Position numbers and translations under genes: made by a program. Under the pieces are notes generated by a model. That model was not told the DNA's origin. It did not search any database and saw only the letters and a program-made list of their open reading frames with translations. Below, one piece after another: positions 22,870 to 37,700 of a stretch of 64,000 bases of DNA. The DNA is from Davidsoniella eucalypti (taxonomy: Eukaryota > Ascomycota > Sordariomycetes > Microascales > Ceratocystidaceae): the NCBI GenBank assembly GCA_004009845.1, contig RMBW01000051.1:62001-126000 (forward strand), written 5' to 3'. Numbering within the stretch: position 1 is the stretch's first letter; each line of letters begins with the position of its first letter.

Positions 22870-24383
22870 ATGGACGGCTTCGTGCGAGCTTTCTCGCAGG
22901 CTTACCAACAAAAGAACGGCTTTGCCGTCGCCGAAACCTTCTCCCCCACCACGTCGATCGAGGGGCACGGCGGCCTACGAGTCTTCCATAACAGCACCAG
23001 CATCGGCTTCCTCAAGCGTGACGCGAAGAATGCGCTACTCAAATACAAATATTTCCACAAACTCCCCGGCGACGAACTCAATGGGTGGACAGACGTAATG
23101 TGCTCCTTCTGGAAAGCTGTTACCCATATCCTAGCCATAGCCGATGGCAACGACGGCGGCACCTCTACCTCGTGGAAAGCTATCTACGATTCCTGGCGCG
23201 AGCTCTCGTCACAGCTAATCCGTGGCTACACCAACCACAACTTTGCATACTGGACTTTCCCCTGCCTATATCTAATCTGTAAACACTTAAGGATATTCGC
23301 CATTCGTGCCGATGTTGAACGGAACATGAACTCTTCGTCCGGCGCTAATTCTATCCAACTTGGCGATGATTTCGATCCAGAGTTGGAGATGCACCAGTGT
23401 CTACGCGACTGTGAGCAGCAGCTCAAGCGTATCTTCACCATCTGCCTGAGCGACCGCGCAGCCGTGGACGAGTCGAGGAAGTGGGCGTTATATTACATTG
23501 TTAATCTACTCTTCAAGACATACTTCAAGCTGAATTCAGCTGCGCTGAGTCGGACTATCATCAAGGCTTTGTCCGCGTACCAAGGCGATATGCCACCACT
23601 AGAAGAATTTCCGGCAGCTCAGAGAGTCACGTTCAAGTACTATGAAGGCGTGCTGGCGTTCTTGGAAGAAAACTATATCGATGCCGAGAAATACTTGACT
23701 GAAGCTTGGTCTGAATGCCACATCAAAGCCATGGCCAACAAAGAGTACGTTATATACACGCATAGCTTACACGATCTACACTAACATATCGACTTTTCTA
23801 CTCGCAGACAAATCCTCACCTACCTTATTCCCTGCCACTTACTCACAACCCACACGCTACCCAGCGACGCCCTCCTCGCCCCCTTCCCAACCCTCAAACG
23901 CCTCTTCGCACCTCTCGCACATTGCATCAAACGCGGCGACCTCGCCGGCTTCGATGCCGCCCTCGCTGAAGGCGAAGAAGAGTTCATCCGTCGTCGTATC
24001 TACCTAACTCTAGAACGCGGCCGTGATATCGCTCTACGTAATCTGCTTCGTAAAGTCTTCATCGCAGGCGGGTTCAATGAGGCGGCTGCTGGTCCCGATG
24101 ACCCCAAAGTTCGTCGTACTCGTGTCCCCGTCGAGGAGTTCACGGTGGCTATTAGATTGGCTAGTGGTCGGATGATGGATACGGATGAGGTCGAATGTTT
24201 ATTAGCAAACATGATTTACAAGGTAACGGTTTCCCCTTGAGATGGTTATCTTCCATTATATCTCTCAAATCGTATACTAACTCGCCATGTCTTGTACAGA
24301 ACTTAATGAAGGGCTATATTGCCAGAGATCGTGGCATAGTCGTTCTATCCAAGAGTGGTGCATTCCCCGGAACCGGTATATGA
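22870..24383 (+). CDS. CSN12: CSN12 / PCID2-family PCI-domain protein
   Basis: Three exons, 22870-23744, 23808-24222 and 24300-24383, give 457 residues. The introns have GTACGT and GTAACG donors and CGCAG and TACAG acceptors. The protein belongs to the Csn12/Thp1/PCID2 family. In yeast it is linked to a COP9-signalosome-like complex, and relatives act in mRNA export with Sem1/Thp3. The N-terminus is MDGFVRAFSQAYQQKNGF. The helical middle includes KWALYYIVNLLFKTYFKLNS, and the TPR-like VTFKYYEGVLAFLEENYIDA leads into the PCI domain with LTYLIPCHLLTTHTLP. The winged-helix end is RGRDIALRNLLRKVFIAGGF, then DTDEVECLLANMIYKNLMKG and IARDRGIVVLSKSGAFPGTG. Length and order match the family. An upstream TTG at 22861 is in frame but is not used as the start here. 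Confidence 0.9.
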
Positions 24384-25238
24384 TTAGTTACCATGGTTGC
24401 ATCACGTGAAATTGTATATCCTACTTTTATGAATCGACGAGAATTATCCAAAATTATTTCCATGCTGAATCTTCGCTATTGTCATGAACAAGATAATGTC
24501 ATTGATATGATGAGCATGCACATGAACATGTGTTGCCTAAGCTCGTGTCGTATATTGATCATGTTTAATAGAGATTGTGTCATGCCACAAAATCACTTCA
24601 AGGTCTCAAGCAACCTTTATATGTGTTAGTACATGTTAACCAAAGTAAAGTAAATCTTTTACTTTATTATTTTGTTTTTTATCATTTCACGAGTACACAA
24701 TTGATAAAAGTTATATCATGATTCAAGATACATATATGAAAGAAGAAAAAAAAACAGCTCCCAAAGAAATAGAATTTTAACTCATATGCCTAACCAGATA
24801 TAGAAACATAACAAGATGTCATCAAATATGCCATGCAAAAAAATAGGAAAAAAAAAGAAAGAGAGATAATGGTGGGCTATTTTTTGTTATGAAAATAGAA
24901 AATCGCATATCGGGGTATGTAAAAACACAAAGACGTCATCGTCGGTGAAAGAAGGAAAAAGAAAATAAGTACATCAGACCAGGTTGGACATAACACCAGT
25001 ATTAATATCATTAAGAGGATAGAAACAAGAGAGGAGGAAGACGAGTGTAAAAGAGTGAAGAAGAAAAGCCACACACATGCAGGTAGATAATAAAGAAACA
25101 ATGATGATGGAAGAAGGGAGTAGGCGTGTGCTTTCTTGATTATGAAATACTCTTGACTTTGCTCGCTCACTCTCTCGTTTTCTTGAGATGCTCTTACGGA
25201 TAAGAGTATCATGAACCAAGAACGCTGCGATTCTAGCT
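24384..25238. other. Convergent 3' spacer between CSN12 and STE20
   Basis: About 855 bases of AT-rich DNA between two converging genes, presumably 3' UTRs and poly(A) signals. It contains A-rich runs at 24744-24752 and 24838-24865. No gene is recognised. Confidence 0.6.
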
Positions 25239-28200
25239 TTAGGCAGCACCAGCTTTACGCGCCTTTTCCAGGGCGCGGGCTTCGCGAGACGCCTTAACAA
25301 GAGGCGCAAGGTGCTTCAGCGGCACGCATTGGTTCATGAAGTGGTGCTAGTTGAAATGTTAGTACATGTCCAATGTGTCAAGCGAGCAGCTCAAGAAAAA
25401 CTTACCTGAAGTAGTTGTTGGGCACTGGCACGTCTGTCTGGCTCAACCTGAAGTGCATAGTGGAGGAACTCCCGGAAGGCAGGAGTGAGCTTCTCCTCAT
25501 CCTTTATCGTAGGAGTACCGTTGGTCGCAATCAACCACAGCGCGCGAAGGGGGGACTCGGTCAGGTAGGGCGGCTCGCCCTCGATCATCTCAATAGCCAT
25601 AATACCCAATGACCAGATATCGACCTTGTATCCATACTCCTTCCGCGTGACTACTTCGGGGGCCATCCAGTATGGAGTACCAACCATGGTGGTACGCTTG
25701 TTTTGATTCTCATTTATCGTGGCACAGAAACCGAAATCAGCTGAAGTGTGCGATGTTCGTGTTAGCGGCATTTTCAGGTCGTGCGATTTTATTGTGTAGT
25801 AAGGCGAGAATGACTCTTAGTTATAGGAAACATAATGATACTTACTCAGCTTAATGTTGCCGTCAAGAGACAAAAGAATATTGTCAGACTTGATGTCGCG
25901 GTGAATGACTCCCTTGCTATGCAGATGCTGGAGGCCTTGTAGGGTTTCACGGCACACTGACGCAATCATGCCATCAGACATGATGTTGTAGGTCACAACA
26001 TCTGTCAAACTACCACCTTCCATGTATTCCATGACAACCCAGAGTTCGCCACCACACAGATAGCTATCAATGAAATTGACAATGTTGGGGTGCGAGCTAC
26101 CCTTCATGACCAAGATTTCATTAATAATCAAATCTTTCTTGGGTTGCTGCTCTAGGTTCATCTGCTTGATAGCAACTAAACGGTTTGTGCCTCTCTCGAG
26201 GCCAGTATAAACACCACCGGATGCACCTTGGCCAATCTTGTTGAAGTGGCGGTAGACTTGACGAGGGTCGCCCTCCGAGCAAATCTGCTTCAGAGCGGCA
26301 AGCACCTCGACGCCGTTACTAGGGCGTTGTCTATGGCGGGGACGTGAGCCAGGAAGCTGGTTAGAATGTCCCTGGCCTTGGTTGGGGTGTTGTTGTTGCG
26401 GCTGTTGCTGGTGAGGTTGTTGGCCCTGGTATGGCGACTGTTGATGTGACTGGTGTGGCGGTCTTTGTTGTCCTGGGACGTGATCAGGCTTACGCATATA
26501 CGACGGGTTATGTGAGAGACTGTGGGGTTGTTTCTTGCTCTGAGAGCGGCTAACTTGACCTGACATGGCGGCCTGGGCCTGAGCAAGGGCCTGTTCCTGC
26601 TGTTGCTGCAGAAGCGATTGCTGAATAGCCATTGTCTGCGGTTGGCTGGGCTGAACGGAGGTGTGATGCGGAGTAGTGTAGCCAGGTTGGGGTGTCGCGC
26701 GGGAGTTGGATCGGGATCGATGCTCTTCGGGTAGCATAGCGGGGGAGGTTGCGGTATCCTTGGCGGGCACAAATGGGGGCGACGCAGATTCCGACTGAGG
26801 AGACATGGCGATAGCGGAGTCCTTGGTCTGAAATTGCGATCTCGATTGGCCATTGGACGCGGCGGACGGCGGCTTCGGAGCGGGTCGTGACGGGACCAGG
26901 TTCGGGTTGAAATTCTTCGGGGCCGACGGGGGCATGGCACGCGGACCTCCCGGTTGCGGCACGGGAGGCGGTGATCGGGGATTCTCAAAACTTCCTTCAT
27001 TGTTGACAGTTGGAAACCTAGGGCTTATAGGCGGAGTAGAGGATGGTGGTTTTGGTTGTGACGTACCCATGATGTGTTGGAGAGACTGAGGCGATGTAGC
27101 GCCGGGAGACTGCACAGATTGCACAGGAGACTGCAGCGGAGAGGTGCTGTATGACTGGTTGGCATGGCCGAACTTTTCCAATACCTTATCCTCAGGTCTG
27201 CTCTCAGTTGCTTCCTTGTAGAAGGTGAGGATGTCGACCATGGTCTGGGGGTTTGCTTGGCGTTCTTTTTCTGGGATGCCACTTTCGTTGATGAGGCGTT
27301 GCCATTCTTTGGGGAGACCCTGGGTGTTACAAAGATGGTGGTATTAGCGATCGAGGGGTTCTCATGATCAAATTTCAAAGTTTTTATATTTTTGATGTAG
27401 CGTGAATGACAGTCACGGCGTCATTTCAGAAATAAAGTCGATAGTATTGTTTGGGGGGTTTTCTTTCAGTATGCGAGAGCGGTTCTTACAGTGAATTGGC
27501 CGGTATTGCTATCGTAGCCAACGTGAGTAACATGCACAGGGTTCTCTGGTGCTGAGATTAGCGGCTTCTTCGTGTTTCCTACTAGACCGCTCATGAAGCC
27601 AGAGAAGCCAGACTTCTTGCGCAGCATGCTGGGGCGGGAGCTAGATGTTTCTTTGCTGCTGTTGTTAGTAGAGTTGTTGTTGTTGTTACTGCTGTTGTCT
27701 TCGTCAGAATAGCGCTTGCTGCTGACAACAGGGCCATCGCCACTGCGTTTTTCACTCATTTTGCGAGATAGCAGCGGGGCGGCTGACGACTTGAGCTGGG
27801 AGATGGAGAGCGATAGAGCCGATGGCAGGGCGGAGGTAGACACGTGCTTCGCGGCCTTGGACGATGAGGCAGGATAGGCGGCAGACTGCGGGGTCGAGAT
27901 TGAGATGTGTTTCGATGATTTGGATGGCTTTGATGACTTTGAGATGGCTGGAGTGACTGGAGTGACTGGAGTGATGGCTGGTTTGGTTGCTGTCGACGGC
28001 GCAGAATAGACGGCGTTGGGAAAAGAGGGTGATGTAGGAGGAGAAACAGCTTCGGGCAGTGCGGCAAGAGCGTTGGCGCGACTGGCAAACGAAGTTTGTT
28101 GCAACGGCAATTGCTGTTGTTGCTGCGACAACTGGGTGGGCGAGCGGATGGCGTCGATCTGGCTGATCAGAGTAGTGCCGTCAAATGGCGAGCCCACTAG

Positions 28201-28713
28201 TTCGTCTGGCGTTCGGGCAGCAGGCGATGAGGACGACGTGTAGGGCGGCTCGTGGCCTGCATAGAGGACGGCAGATGAAGGCGCCGAGTAGTCGCGGTCG
28301 GACGGCGAGGGCGACGACAGGTTGGACGAGGCGGACGGGTGGGAGCGATCACGTTCGCGGTCGCGGTCACCGCGGTGCAGTAGCGAGGGAAACGAAGAGC
28401 CGGTGGCAGACGCTGGGCCGGACAAAATGCCAGGCAGATGCAGGTGCGACTGCGACGATGCGTTGGAAGCGTTGCTGTAGGCTGAACGACGGGTGCCGGG
28501 GGCACTAGGGGCGCGCTTGAGGCTGTGGGAGCTTAGTTTGCTGCGCAGTGAGTGGGTGTCCAGGCCAAAGCCAAGGCTCGAGGTGATGTCAACGATGGTG
28601 GACGACGAGCGGGTATGCGAGGCTCTGTTTGCCTTGGAAGTAGCGGATGGCGGACGCTTGGTGAGACGGCGGCGAGAAGAGGCGGCAGTCGACGTGGTGG
28701 GCGATGGATCCAT
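25239..28713 (-). CDS. STE20: Ste20/PAK-type serine/threonine kinase with CRIB domain
   Basis: Four exons, 28713-27490, 27319-25846, 25740-25406 and 25346-25239, sum to 3141 nt and 1046 residues. All donors are GTAAG and all junctions keep frame. Residues 1-380 are Ser-rich and disordered with no PH domain, which points to Ste20/PakA rather than Cla4. The Cdc42-binding CRIB motif ISAPENPVHVTHVGYDSNTG starts near residue 386 and is split by intron 1 just before GLPKEWQRLI. A Pro/Gln-rich linker with polyproline patches follows. The kinase domain starts near residue 767 with GQGASGGVY. It has the ATP Lys in VAIKQMN (about 793), catalytic HRDIKSDN (about 881-888), DFGFCA and the activation segment TMVGTPYWMAPE. 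The tail ends HFMNQCVPLKHLAPLVKASR. It should act downstream of Cdc42 at the cell cortex in polarity and MAPK signalling. Confidence 0.93.
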
Positions 28714-31700
28714 GGCGAAGAGGAAGAGGAGGGAAGAGGAAGGGGAAGGGAAAAAAAGAAGAAAAAAAAGGAAGAAGGGAAAAAGAGGGAAGGACGAGAA
28801 AGGCGATGGATGGCAAAAAGCACCGGAGCTTGCTCTGCTGTGCTGTGCTGTGCTCTCTCTTTTGCTTGGCCTCGCTATATGGCTAGGCTGGCGGCTCTTT
28901 AGCACCAGAGTGTAGCGGTCTTGCTTGACCGGACGGCAGATACAGGCACAACTTTCAGTGATCAGTAGCGCATAAAGAGGCCGCTAGAGTCAAGCAAAGG
29001 CAGTAGTCAACAGTGTCAATAGTGGGCGGTGGTGGAAAAGCAGTGGGTGAGTCGTGGTCAACAAAAGCCCAGCTGGATACAGAGCGAGACAACTTCAATC
29101 ACAGACACGGACAGGAAAAATTAGGATAAATAATAGTTCGGTAGAGCAAGGAAAAATAAAGAATAAAAGAAAGAGGAAGAGAAAGAAGAAAACTGTGTGG
29201 CAGCCAATTGATGACTGGCGTATGGGCGCTGCTTGTGCTTCTATTTTTCTTTTCTTTTTACACAAGAAGAAAAAATAGCAATAATAAAGCAAAGTCAATT
29301 TCTCAGGCGAACCACAAAATGGCCAGGATACAACGAGAACTAAAAGCTCACTAGTCTTTGCCTACTTGGTGTTTAAGCCTTGGTCTGGTCGCATCAATAT
29401 GGCAGCTTGTGTGCTTTGCTCAAGGGAGACCAAGATATGCAGAGAAAGGAGAACGAAAAGAGACCAGCGTTTGCTGATAAAAAAGATCGAGCGATGTCAA
29501 ACAATATAAAAATAAGGGTCCTAGCTATGACTAGTAAGCAAAACCAAAAATAAAAAAGAATTAAATTTTTCAAGAGAAGAGTAGCTTTGTCCCTCAGTTT
29601 CGGGCGTTGTAGGCGGTACTGTGGGCCGTGCGCAGAAGACGTCTCTCTGCACGGTACGCCACTGCAAACTTTGCCGGATATGCTCCGTGCAAGGGTTATG
29701 GGGCGCACGCGGCCAGCAAGTAACGGCTACTTCTTTGGGAGACAATCGCCCAGCTCTCTTTTTTCTTTTTGTTTTCTTTTTTTTTTTTTCCTAGTCAACA
29801 ACAAAAAGGATGAAGAAGAGGGTACTTTTTCTTCTTCTCTTTTTAACTTGTCCTTTGGTCTGAGTTTCTTTTCCTAGTCTTAGGATATATGAACGGCCGC
29901 ACGCCAAACCAGATAGGGCGTGTGTATATACAGAGCGACTGGATGAGCAGACGGCGTCGAGAACTGGCTTAAGAATTCCGCTGTGGGCGTCGGGTTTGTC
30001 CTTTGCCTGTATTATGAATGAAATTATGAATGGATCAAGGAGGCCCAGATACGACTGGTGTTGGCTCTCCCTAGCACGGCAGCAGGCGTCTAGACAATAA
30101 GAGTCTGTGTTCCCACAGGCTATATCGTATAGGGAAAGAAACAGACGAGACGAGACGAGACAAGACTAATAATTCCGACAATAGGATGGCAAGGGGAGCC
30201 TCCGCCGGTGTTGGTGCTGGCGCTGGGCACTACTCTCTCGGCTTTCTTGTCTTGTGTTTATACTTTAGACGTCGTTCGCTTGGGTGGATCTCGTTCGAAT
30301 TACAATGGCGGCAAGCAGCAGCAATAGATGTAGTTTCTCGCCAGGGCGGAAGAGAAGCGATGGGTTCTTTTGTTCTGGAATAGAGGAAAGCAGATAGTGG
30401 CGAGAATATTGGTAATGACGAAGATGGAGATAGTCGTACTTTCAAATAGCATCGGAGATTTGTGAGTGTGAGCTTTCTAGTACTGGATTTTTTCGGGCCA
30501 GATGATGAGAGCAGCGGGAAATGAGATTGGCCGTTGGTAGAGCTAATGTTGCAATGTAGTAATATAGCAATGTAGCAATCTAATGAATGGCGTCTGAGCA
30601 CAGTGCGCCGTCGAACCGGGGAAGCTTGTGTGCTTTGTTGCTCTGTTACCTTGTGGGAATTGTCATATTCCCAAACAAAGCAATGGAAATAGACATAGAT
30701 GCTGTCAAATCAAGAAGACTAGACATGCAAACCAGAAACTAGAAGTGCAAAGAATAGTTAGAGGGCCAGGCCAGAGTTGGTGACCAGAAACAAGTGCCAC
30801 TGCAGGTCTTTCCTTAAGCAACGTATCTTGGGGGTCTAGCGTCAAGCATCTTCCCTTGGATAGCTTCTCCACGGCTCTTTATGCTAACTTCGGTGCAAGT
30901 GGAAGATATGCAGACAATAGTGCCATAAGGTATGGACGATACGAATGATACGCACAGTATGAATCTAGAAACCACGGAAAGGGGACGACAAGCCGAATAC
31001 AAACAAGCAAACATCGAAATGAAAGGGAAAGGAAGGCAAATAGCCCGGGCTTTCTTTGTGGTTATCCGTGGCAAAAGGAACTGGTGATGTTCTTACATAG
31101 TACGAAGTACTGTACATAGCGAGATACCACTAGCATTTTTGAGCTGGGCTGTGCTATGATTGACGCAGGTGCTCTGCTTCTGGGCCATATTACCTGCTTT
31201 GTAGACACTGATTTATGTTTCAAATAGTGGAGGAAGTCTTCTTCCATATTCTCTAGTTGGATTGGTAACGCAAACAAGAAGGCCGTGTGTTTATTGCTGT
31301 GAACTGACATGGTCGTATATTTGGTGGTTGAGTTCGAATCATGCCTGCTATTTTAATCTCTGCGTATTATTTGCAATAGCAAGTTCAAGTTCTTAGGAAG
31401 AAACAAAAGGCAGGGGCTCCAAGCTTCTCCCTTCCTATTTGGGAAAAGTCAATCTACAATAATCTGTCTTTTTGTACAGTGGTTCTACCCCACTGCAAAG
31501 ATGGGTTTTAGCGGCTGCTTCAGGTCCATAATATTAGCATGGCCTGCGAAAACCCACCTAAGAAATGAAATACCATGGGCTGGCGATCGCTATAACCAAA
31601 GTCATCCCACGGCTGGATTTCCAAGCTTCGGAAAAAGCGTCCATGTTTCATCGCCAATTCTATGTCTCCATGTTATTGTCTTTTTTTCTCTTTTTTTTTC

Positions 31701-34700
31701 ACCTCTCTTTTTCCTTGATTCTTTCTCTAATCTTATTAGGCGCGCCCATATCACGACGTATGTAAGTTTCTTTTTGATCCCACCAGTTCTTCGTGCCGAA
31801 GTACGTGTTTCATGTCGTTCAAAGAAAAAGTCAAAGGGCTCTGCCCTCTCGTATTTTCATCTACCGTGTAATTTTTACGGCTACGATCTTCCTCAGACCG
31901 GCTATCAAAGCTAGCGGTACTGTGAAAACTAAACTTGCCGCCATGTAGCTGAGCTGCACCCATGCCGTCATTGTATGTATCGTTCTAACTGGTATCGAAC
32001 CAACGCAATACAACACAGCTACTGGGTTCAGTACTCGGGCCTCCCAGGGCTGTTTCTTTTGCTTCTTCTTCTGCTTCTTCTGCTTCTTTTTCTCTTCATT
32101 TTGCACGGCCAGGGATGGGAACACACATATCTGTATCTGCATACCCAACTACTTGCGTATACCTTGCTGCATACAGCTTACAGTAATACCACCACAGTGT
32201 ACCGACAGGCGGGCGTTCAAACAACGGTTCAGCTAATCTACAACTATGCTGATGTTTGCTGCAGCTGCAGCTGCATATTAAATGAACAAATGCATTCACT
32301 TTCACTTCTACAGACACACACACTGCATTGCTTCATAATTAAGACTACCTAAGAAGCCCTCCTTTCTCGTGGCTCGTCTCAAGCCTGTCATGGGCTTGCT
32401 CTCTCTGGGCTGTATGTCGATTGTCAAATATAGATACTGTCAACAGTGCCAGTACTAGGGGTGCATCATAACCACATACTACCAGTATTACCGCCGGCTC
32501 CCCCCCTCTTTTGTGTCGTCAGACTCACTGCCGCCCAATGGTCCGTCGAGGGGGGGATTCTTGTTATCTTGGTTGTTCCCTTTCTGGATTGCGGTGCATC
32601 ATCTTATCTATGTCTATCTATATCTACAAGTAATACATGTATGTACCAGATTCTATGTGCCCTACGGCGAGATACACCAAATGCCACATGTCAAATGCCA
32701 AATACTAGTCGCAAATCGCAAATCGCAAGTCGCAATCGTTTGTTACGCGGTATGTATGCCAGCAAATTCAAGCCGCTTGGACAGGTGGATTGGCCTATAT
32801 TTCTGCTCGTTCCGCATGCTTCATTTCCTTTATTACACTATGGCTGCAGAATCTACCAGCATTGTATATCCGCCTTGCCTCTTTCGCTGTACCTTTTAGT
32901 ACACATGGAACTAGACGTGATATTCATAACGGCAGTCTGAAACTAGATGTCGTCGAATAAATGGAATTGTACCTGTACATGCACCACGACATACACACTA
33001 TATTGCAGACCCATTTCTGTAGATTCGCGATCAGCGCCTTGGCTTTGCCTACTTCGTAGTGATGTCGTCCCTGTATTTTTTCTAGTCAGGGGAGCCTAGG
33101 CCTTGCTAACCAAGACTCTGTTTTTTTTTTCTCAGGCCGTAACAAGATGCATACGTATAGTAATCATCAGCAAAAATGTTTGCCTTTCAACTAGCTTTGT
33201 CTTTGCCTTCATGCTCAAACTTTCGTATAACAGACTAATCAGAGCAAAAATCGGATATTTATCCATTTCTAAGGATTTTTTCTTCTCGTTTGTGTACGTC
33301 AAAAAATAATAAAAATTAATAAAAAACGAGAACAATGGATAACAGCTGGCTCATGTAGAAACGAGGACAATGCAAAATCTCGTATCTGGGCCTCTCTATC
33401 CGCGTCGTTTTCTTAGGGGATTTTTTTATGTGATGAAAGTATCCATTGCATTTGCTCTACTGCTTTCCATGTGATGATCGCGCCATCATCGTATATATAA
33501 CCAGTGTTTTTTTTGTGCTTTCTTAAGCGTATTTTAAAAGAGATAAAAAAAAAGTATATATCAATATCTTTGGATATATTTCAAGAGTCTACATATTATA
33601 CATGTACGTATCGTGAAATATGTAATAGAAAACAATGTATATAATTAACGCGAGACATTCAGCACTTTATTTTGCTCCAAATTCATGTTTCCATTTAGCT
33701 GGCTTTTGCCCATTTTTTACAGTTTCCAGTTTGGGAATTGTCGCCCCGCACTAGAAGTTCGCCACCCCACCCTGATTCTACCAGGAGGGCAGTTTCCTTG
33801 CGTCAATAATACCGGTAGGTATTCCAAGATATTCATCTACATACGTTTGGTGTCTTTTATGCATTTAATATTCGAGCAACACATGGTTTGAGATTGATTG
33901 AAGACGGAAAAACGGATAAACAAATCCTCGAGTATGGTGCTAGCCAGAAAGCCAGCCAGTACACCGAGTTGGCCACTTTTAGGGCCCTGTGTTTTGAGAT
34001 TGATATGCTACTGCTTGCTTAATGCAGCGGTGCGTGAAACACGTGATGGTTTTTCTATTTCGTGGTAATTACTGAGGATACCGCGAACAGAAGAATGGAG
34101 GTTAGATCGTATGGCGCGAAAGCGGCCAGTTCGTTGTACTGGAGTATACAGTGTATATTAGAAAAGAAAAAGGGACGAAAACAACAAGGGATGCATGTGA
34201 TAGACAAAATCCAAGCACGGCTTTATCCATTCTGAAAAGGTCATCCATCTATCTGTTCCCATTCCATTGGTTTCGAGGACTTGAAATAACGCCAAAGAGG
34301 CCGTTGAAAGGGATAACACAGATGCTGCTATGTCGTATAATTCATATATTATCCTTTTGCGTGTATTGGGTGATGGGTCTAAGGCTCAATAAAGCTGTCT
34401 TTCATTCCATAAATGCTGTTTATTTCTCTAGTCACATATCAGCCTTTATAACACGCGGCTGGAAATTTACACTTGAGCACTAGAAAGGGTTATTGAAACT
34501 TGGAGAGTTTTGGGCTAAGAAAATAAAGCCAACAAGCTCAAATCAGGCAAGGGGGAAATAATAAAATAAGGTCTGTATGTTAGCACAAGTAACAGCACTA
34601 TGTGTACAGATATATTCCTTTATTTCCCTGTCGTTAGCCAGGTTAAAGTCATGACTTGGGTTTTGTATTAGAATTCGATATGTCCTTGCCTGAGAACGAA

Positions 34701-37700
34701 ACAAGAAAGCCAATAGAAATTTTGAATTCAAATAGAAAAAAAAAGATAGTATATTCTTGCAATATAATGTTTCACTGTTTTCACTACAACCGTGTCATTT
34801 CTTTCCTATTTAGGAAAGACCTCCACGCATACCCCAGTTTAATAGACCCTTCAATCAACGATTTGTTTTGATCAGAAATTTAGAGATAAATACAAACAGA
34901 CAGTGTGTAGTTCGACAACACTGTATTGATATCTCTTGGACACACTGGAAACGAGGCATGTAGAAATACCTAATTCGAATCCAGAGAAACCACTAGATAT
35001 TTCATCGTCTTGATTGGTTTGCAGGCTGGCTATTAGATCTTGACATTCTTACTTCATTAACTTTGCAAATACACCCGTGTTGATAGAGGGTTCTTTTCAA
35101 GTGTTCAAAAGTGCGCGACTTACCCCGTGCCTGGAGTTTTTCGATTTTCACTGATGTGTGTTGATATGTAGTTATTAGATTGTAAGTTGGTGGTTTTTTA
35201 GTTTCTTTATTTCTTTGGTTTGCCAGTTTATATATTTATCCTCCAAGTACATACACAGCGGTAAAAATATATCAAAAAAGATACTGTTGAAACAAGGCGC
35301 GTCCCTGTCCTGTGGTCCGCGTTTCCGCCTTCAAATATAACAGACATCTACCACTTGTTTTATTTTATTCTTTCTTATGCAAATTTATAGCATTCTCTTT
35401 CCCCGTAATCAATAACGTTTCCCCTGTGGCAGCTGCGTTTAAGCCAAAACGCAGTCTAAGCAAATTTACAAATACAAAGATGGAGGTATTTTCAACTACA
35501 TTTGTTTCTTTTTTCGGGTTTTCTCTTAGTCGTTCCTCCCGCCTAACACTCTGCCAACCATCAAGCCAAGATCCTCGGCTAAGCTCTTCCAAGGTTCTTT
35601 CACTCCCCTTGCAGCTCGATGCAAAATATGCAATAACCCTAACCCTATGAGTGTAGCACAACATTTGGCAGGTTTCGTTTGTTGCCAAGATAACTTACCA
35701 ACGATATTTCACCTTTGTCAATAATCAGATGTATTCCACAATATCTTTCTCTCGTGCAGCATAATAGTAATCGCCAAGATTTTGATAGAATAAACTAATC
35801 TTCAAATTTTTTTTCCCGCTCAACTTAATTTCCCGGTCGCTTCCCCGAAACGAACCAAGCACGGATTAACTTACGAACTCTTATTATGATATTTTTATCT
35901 GTTTTTCGTATGTAAACAACAGCGCACTGATAGAAACAAATCTTTTCTTTCTGTCTTGGGCTTTCGCTGTAGATCGCGTGCCAGATGATTGTCTTTCAAA
36001 TATCTTCGTTTCTAGGTCATGAAAGAGGCCAAGCTTCTTGTCATGGGATCATGCATATTTTGCCTGTTGATATAAAGGCCAATATATACACATATATGCG
36101 TGTTTAGATTTGACTCTGGATAAGACATTCCGAGAGTGAATGCATGGTCAAGTGACTCTAGAACCTGATTGGTATTCTTTGTCCCCTTTTCTCTATTGAA
36201 GCAGTCGGACCGGAGCATGTGTTTGAAGATTCGACCCTTCAATATCAAAAAAATAAAAAATAAAAAAACACTTGACGTGGATATAGGAGATAAAAGTAAT
36301 ACCCAGCGAATGGAAATTGCATAGTGTAATTTAGGAAAATTTTGACATCATGGTGACACAAATGAATTTTTTTTTTGGACATCGACTAAGAAAAAAACTA
36401 AAGTAAATAGACACAGGGAAAAATATGGACTCTTGCTGGGGATATTGACGCCACATTGTATTCACCGTACTGGCTATCTTCTTTGTCTTTATATGAGTTG
36501 CTACTGGCCGTGCCATATAATCATCGCACGGAGAGATAACATTACTTCCTGCTATCAATCGATACTGGTTGCTATCCAGGCACGACCGGCCATTCAGGAT
36601 TGTATGCATGCGTATACATTATATCTGTAGTCATAATAGCGAAGGACCGTATTGACTAGACAATTGTGGAATTCGGATGTGTCTTCGTGGATAGCCAACA
36701 AAGTGTCATTCCATGACTGGAACTGGTCTGACTGTGATGTACAGGTCATCAGAACTATAAGCACAAAATTCTAATATAAACCGGAATCATAGATGACTGT
36801 GATATCCTATGTATATTCTTTCAATGTCGTTTGCATGGCTGTAAGTACCTCCAGCAAATACATTGAGGGTTGTGAGTTACCTCTTACCCACGTGTATGTT
36901 ATCACTTACGTCTTATCCCTCTAGTAACCAGAATACCGCCTGTAAGCCATGTGTTTAGTTAGCTAGTCACTTCTTTCTTTCATGCTTCGGTCTACCCCCC
37001 CTCCTTTATCTCCTGCCAGTAGACAACACCACCCACACGGAGCGTTGTGTGACACTCCTTTCGATAACACGCATGACATGGGAAATTGGTGGAACAGGAT
37101 GGCCCCTTTGCCAACGGTTGTACAAACGGTGGGAGGATGACAAGGATAGAACAAATAATGTGAGGCAGAGGTAGGTAGGTGTATTGATGCTCACTAAGAA
37201 AGGCAAAGGGTTTTTTTTTTCCTGAAAGGGATAGCGATGCGGTCACTGATTTCAGGTATACTGATATATCCAATTGTTGTCTTGTTATAAGTATGATATG
37301 GTAGACAGTGTTTCTATCTACTTGTGTTGATGAGAATGAGAAATCAACAACCTCAAGACATCACGTTTCTATCTGCCGTGAAACAACATGTAACATGATA
37401 TTGGCGTATTGTGTGGCTGCCGGGGAATCTGGAAACCAACTATCTAGATAGCATAGAAAATAAATATAATTAATATAAAAAAGGACGGTATGGCTTTGTG
37501 TCTTTCAATGGTTGTTCCTTGCATACCTTCTCTTTCCGTGTCCTACTCTGAGATGAACTCGAATCATAAGATGAGCATTTGAGTAAATTTAGGAGCCGAA
37601 CGCCACAGATGGAATCAAGGTAGCGAGAGATTGGCGTTCTTTTAAGCCGCCGGCTGTAGTATATCGTGATCCAAATCCCGAATTAAATCTATATGGCTAC

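Noticed and set aside
32446..32940. 164-codon plus-strand frame in the gene desert
   Set aside because: No ATG start, no recognisable domain, and it runs through simple repeats. Probably chance.
35634..35648. Telomere-like AACCCTAACCCTA
   Set aside because: Only two units. Similar single or double units occur elsewhere (near 17211 and 56536). Not evidence of a chromosome end.
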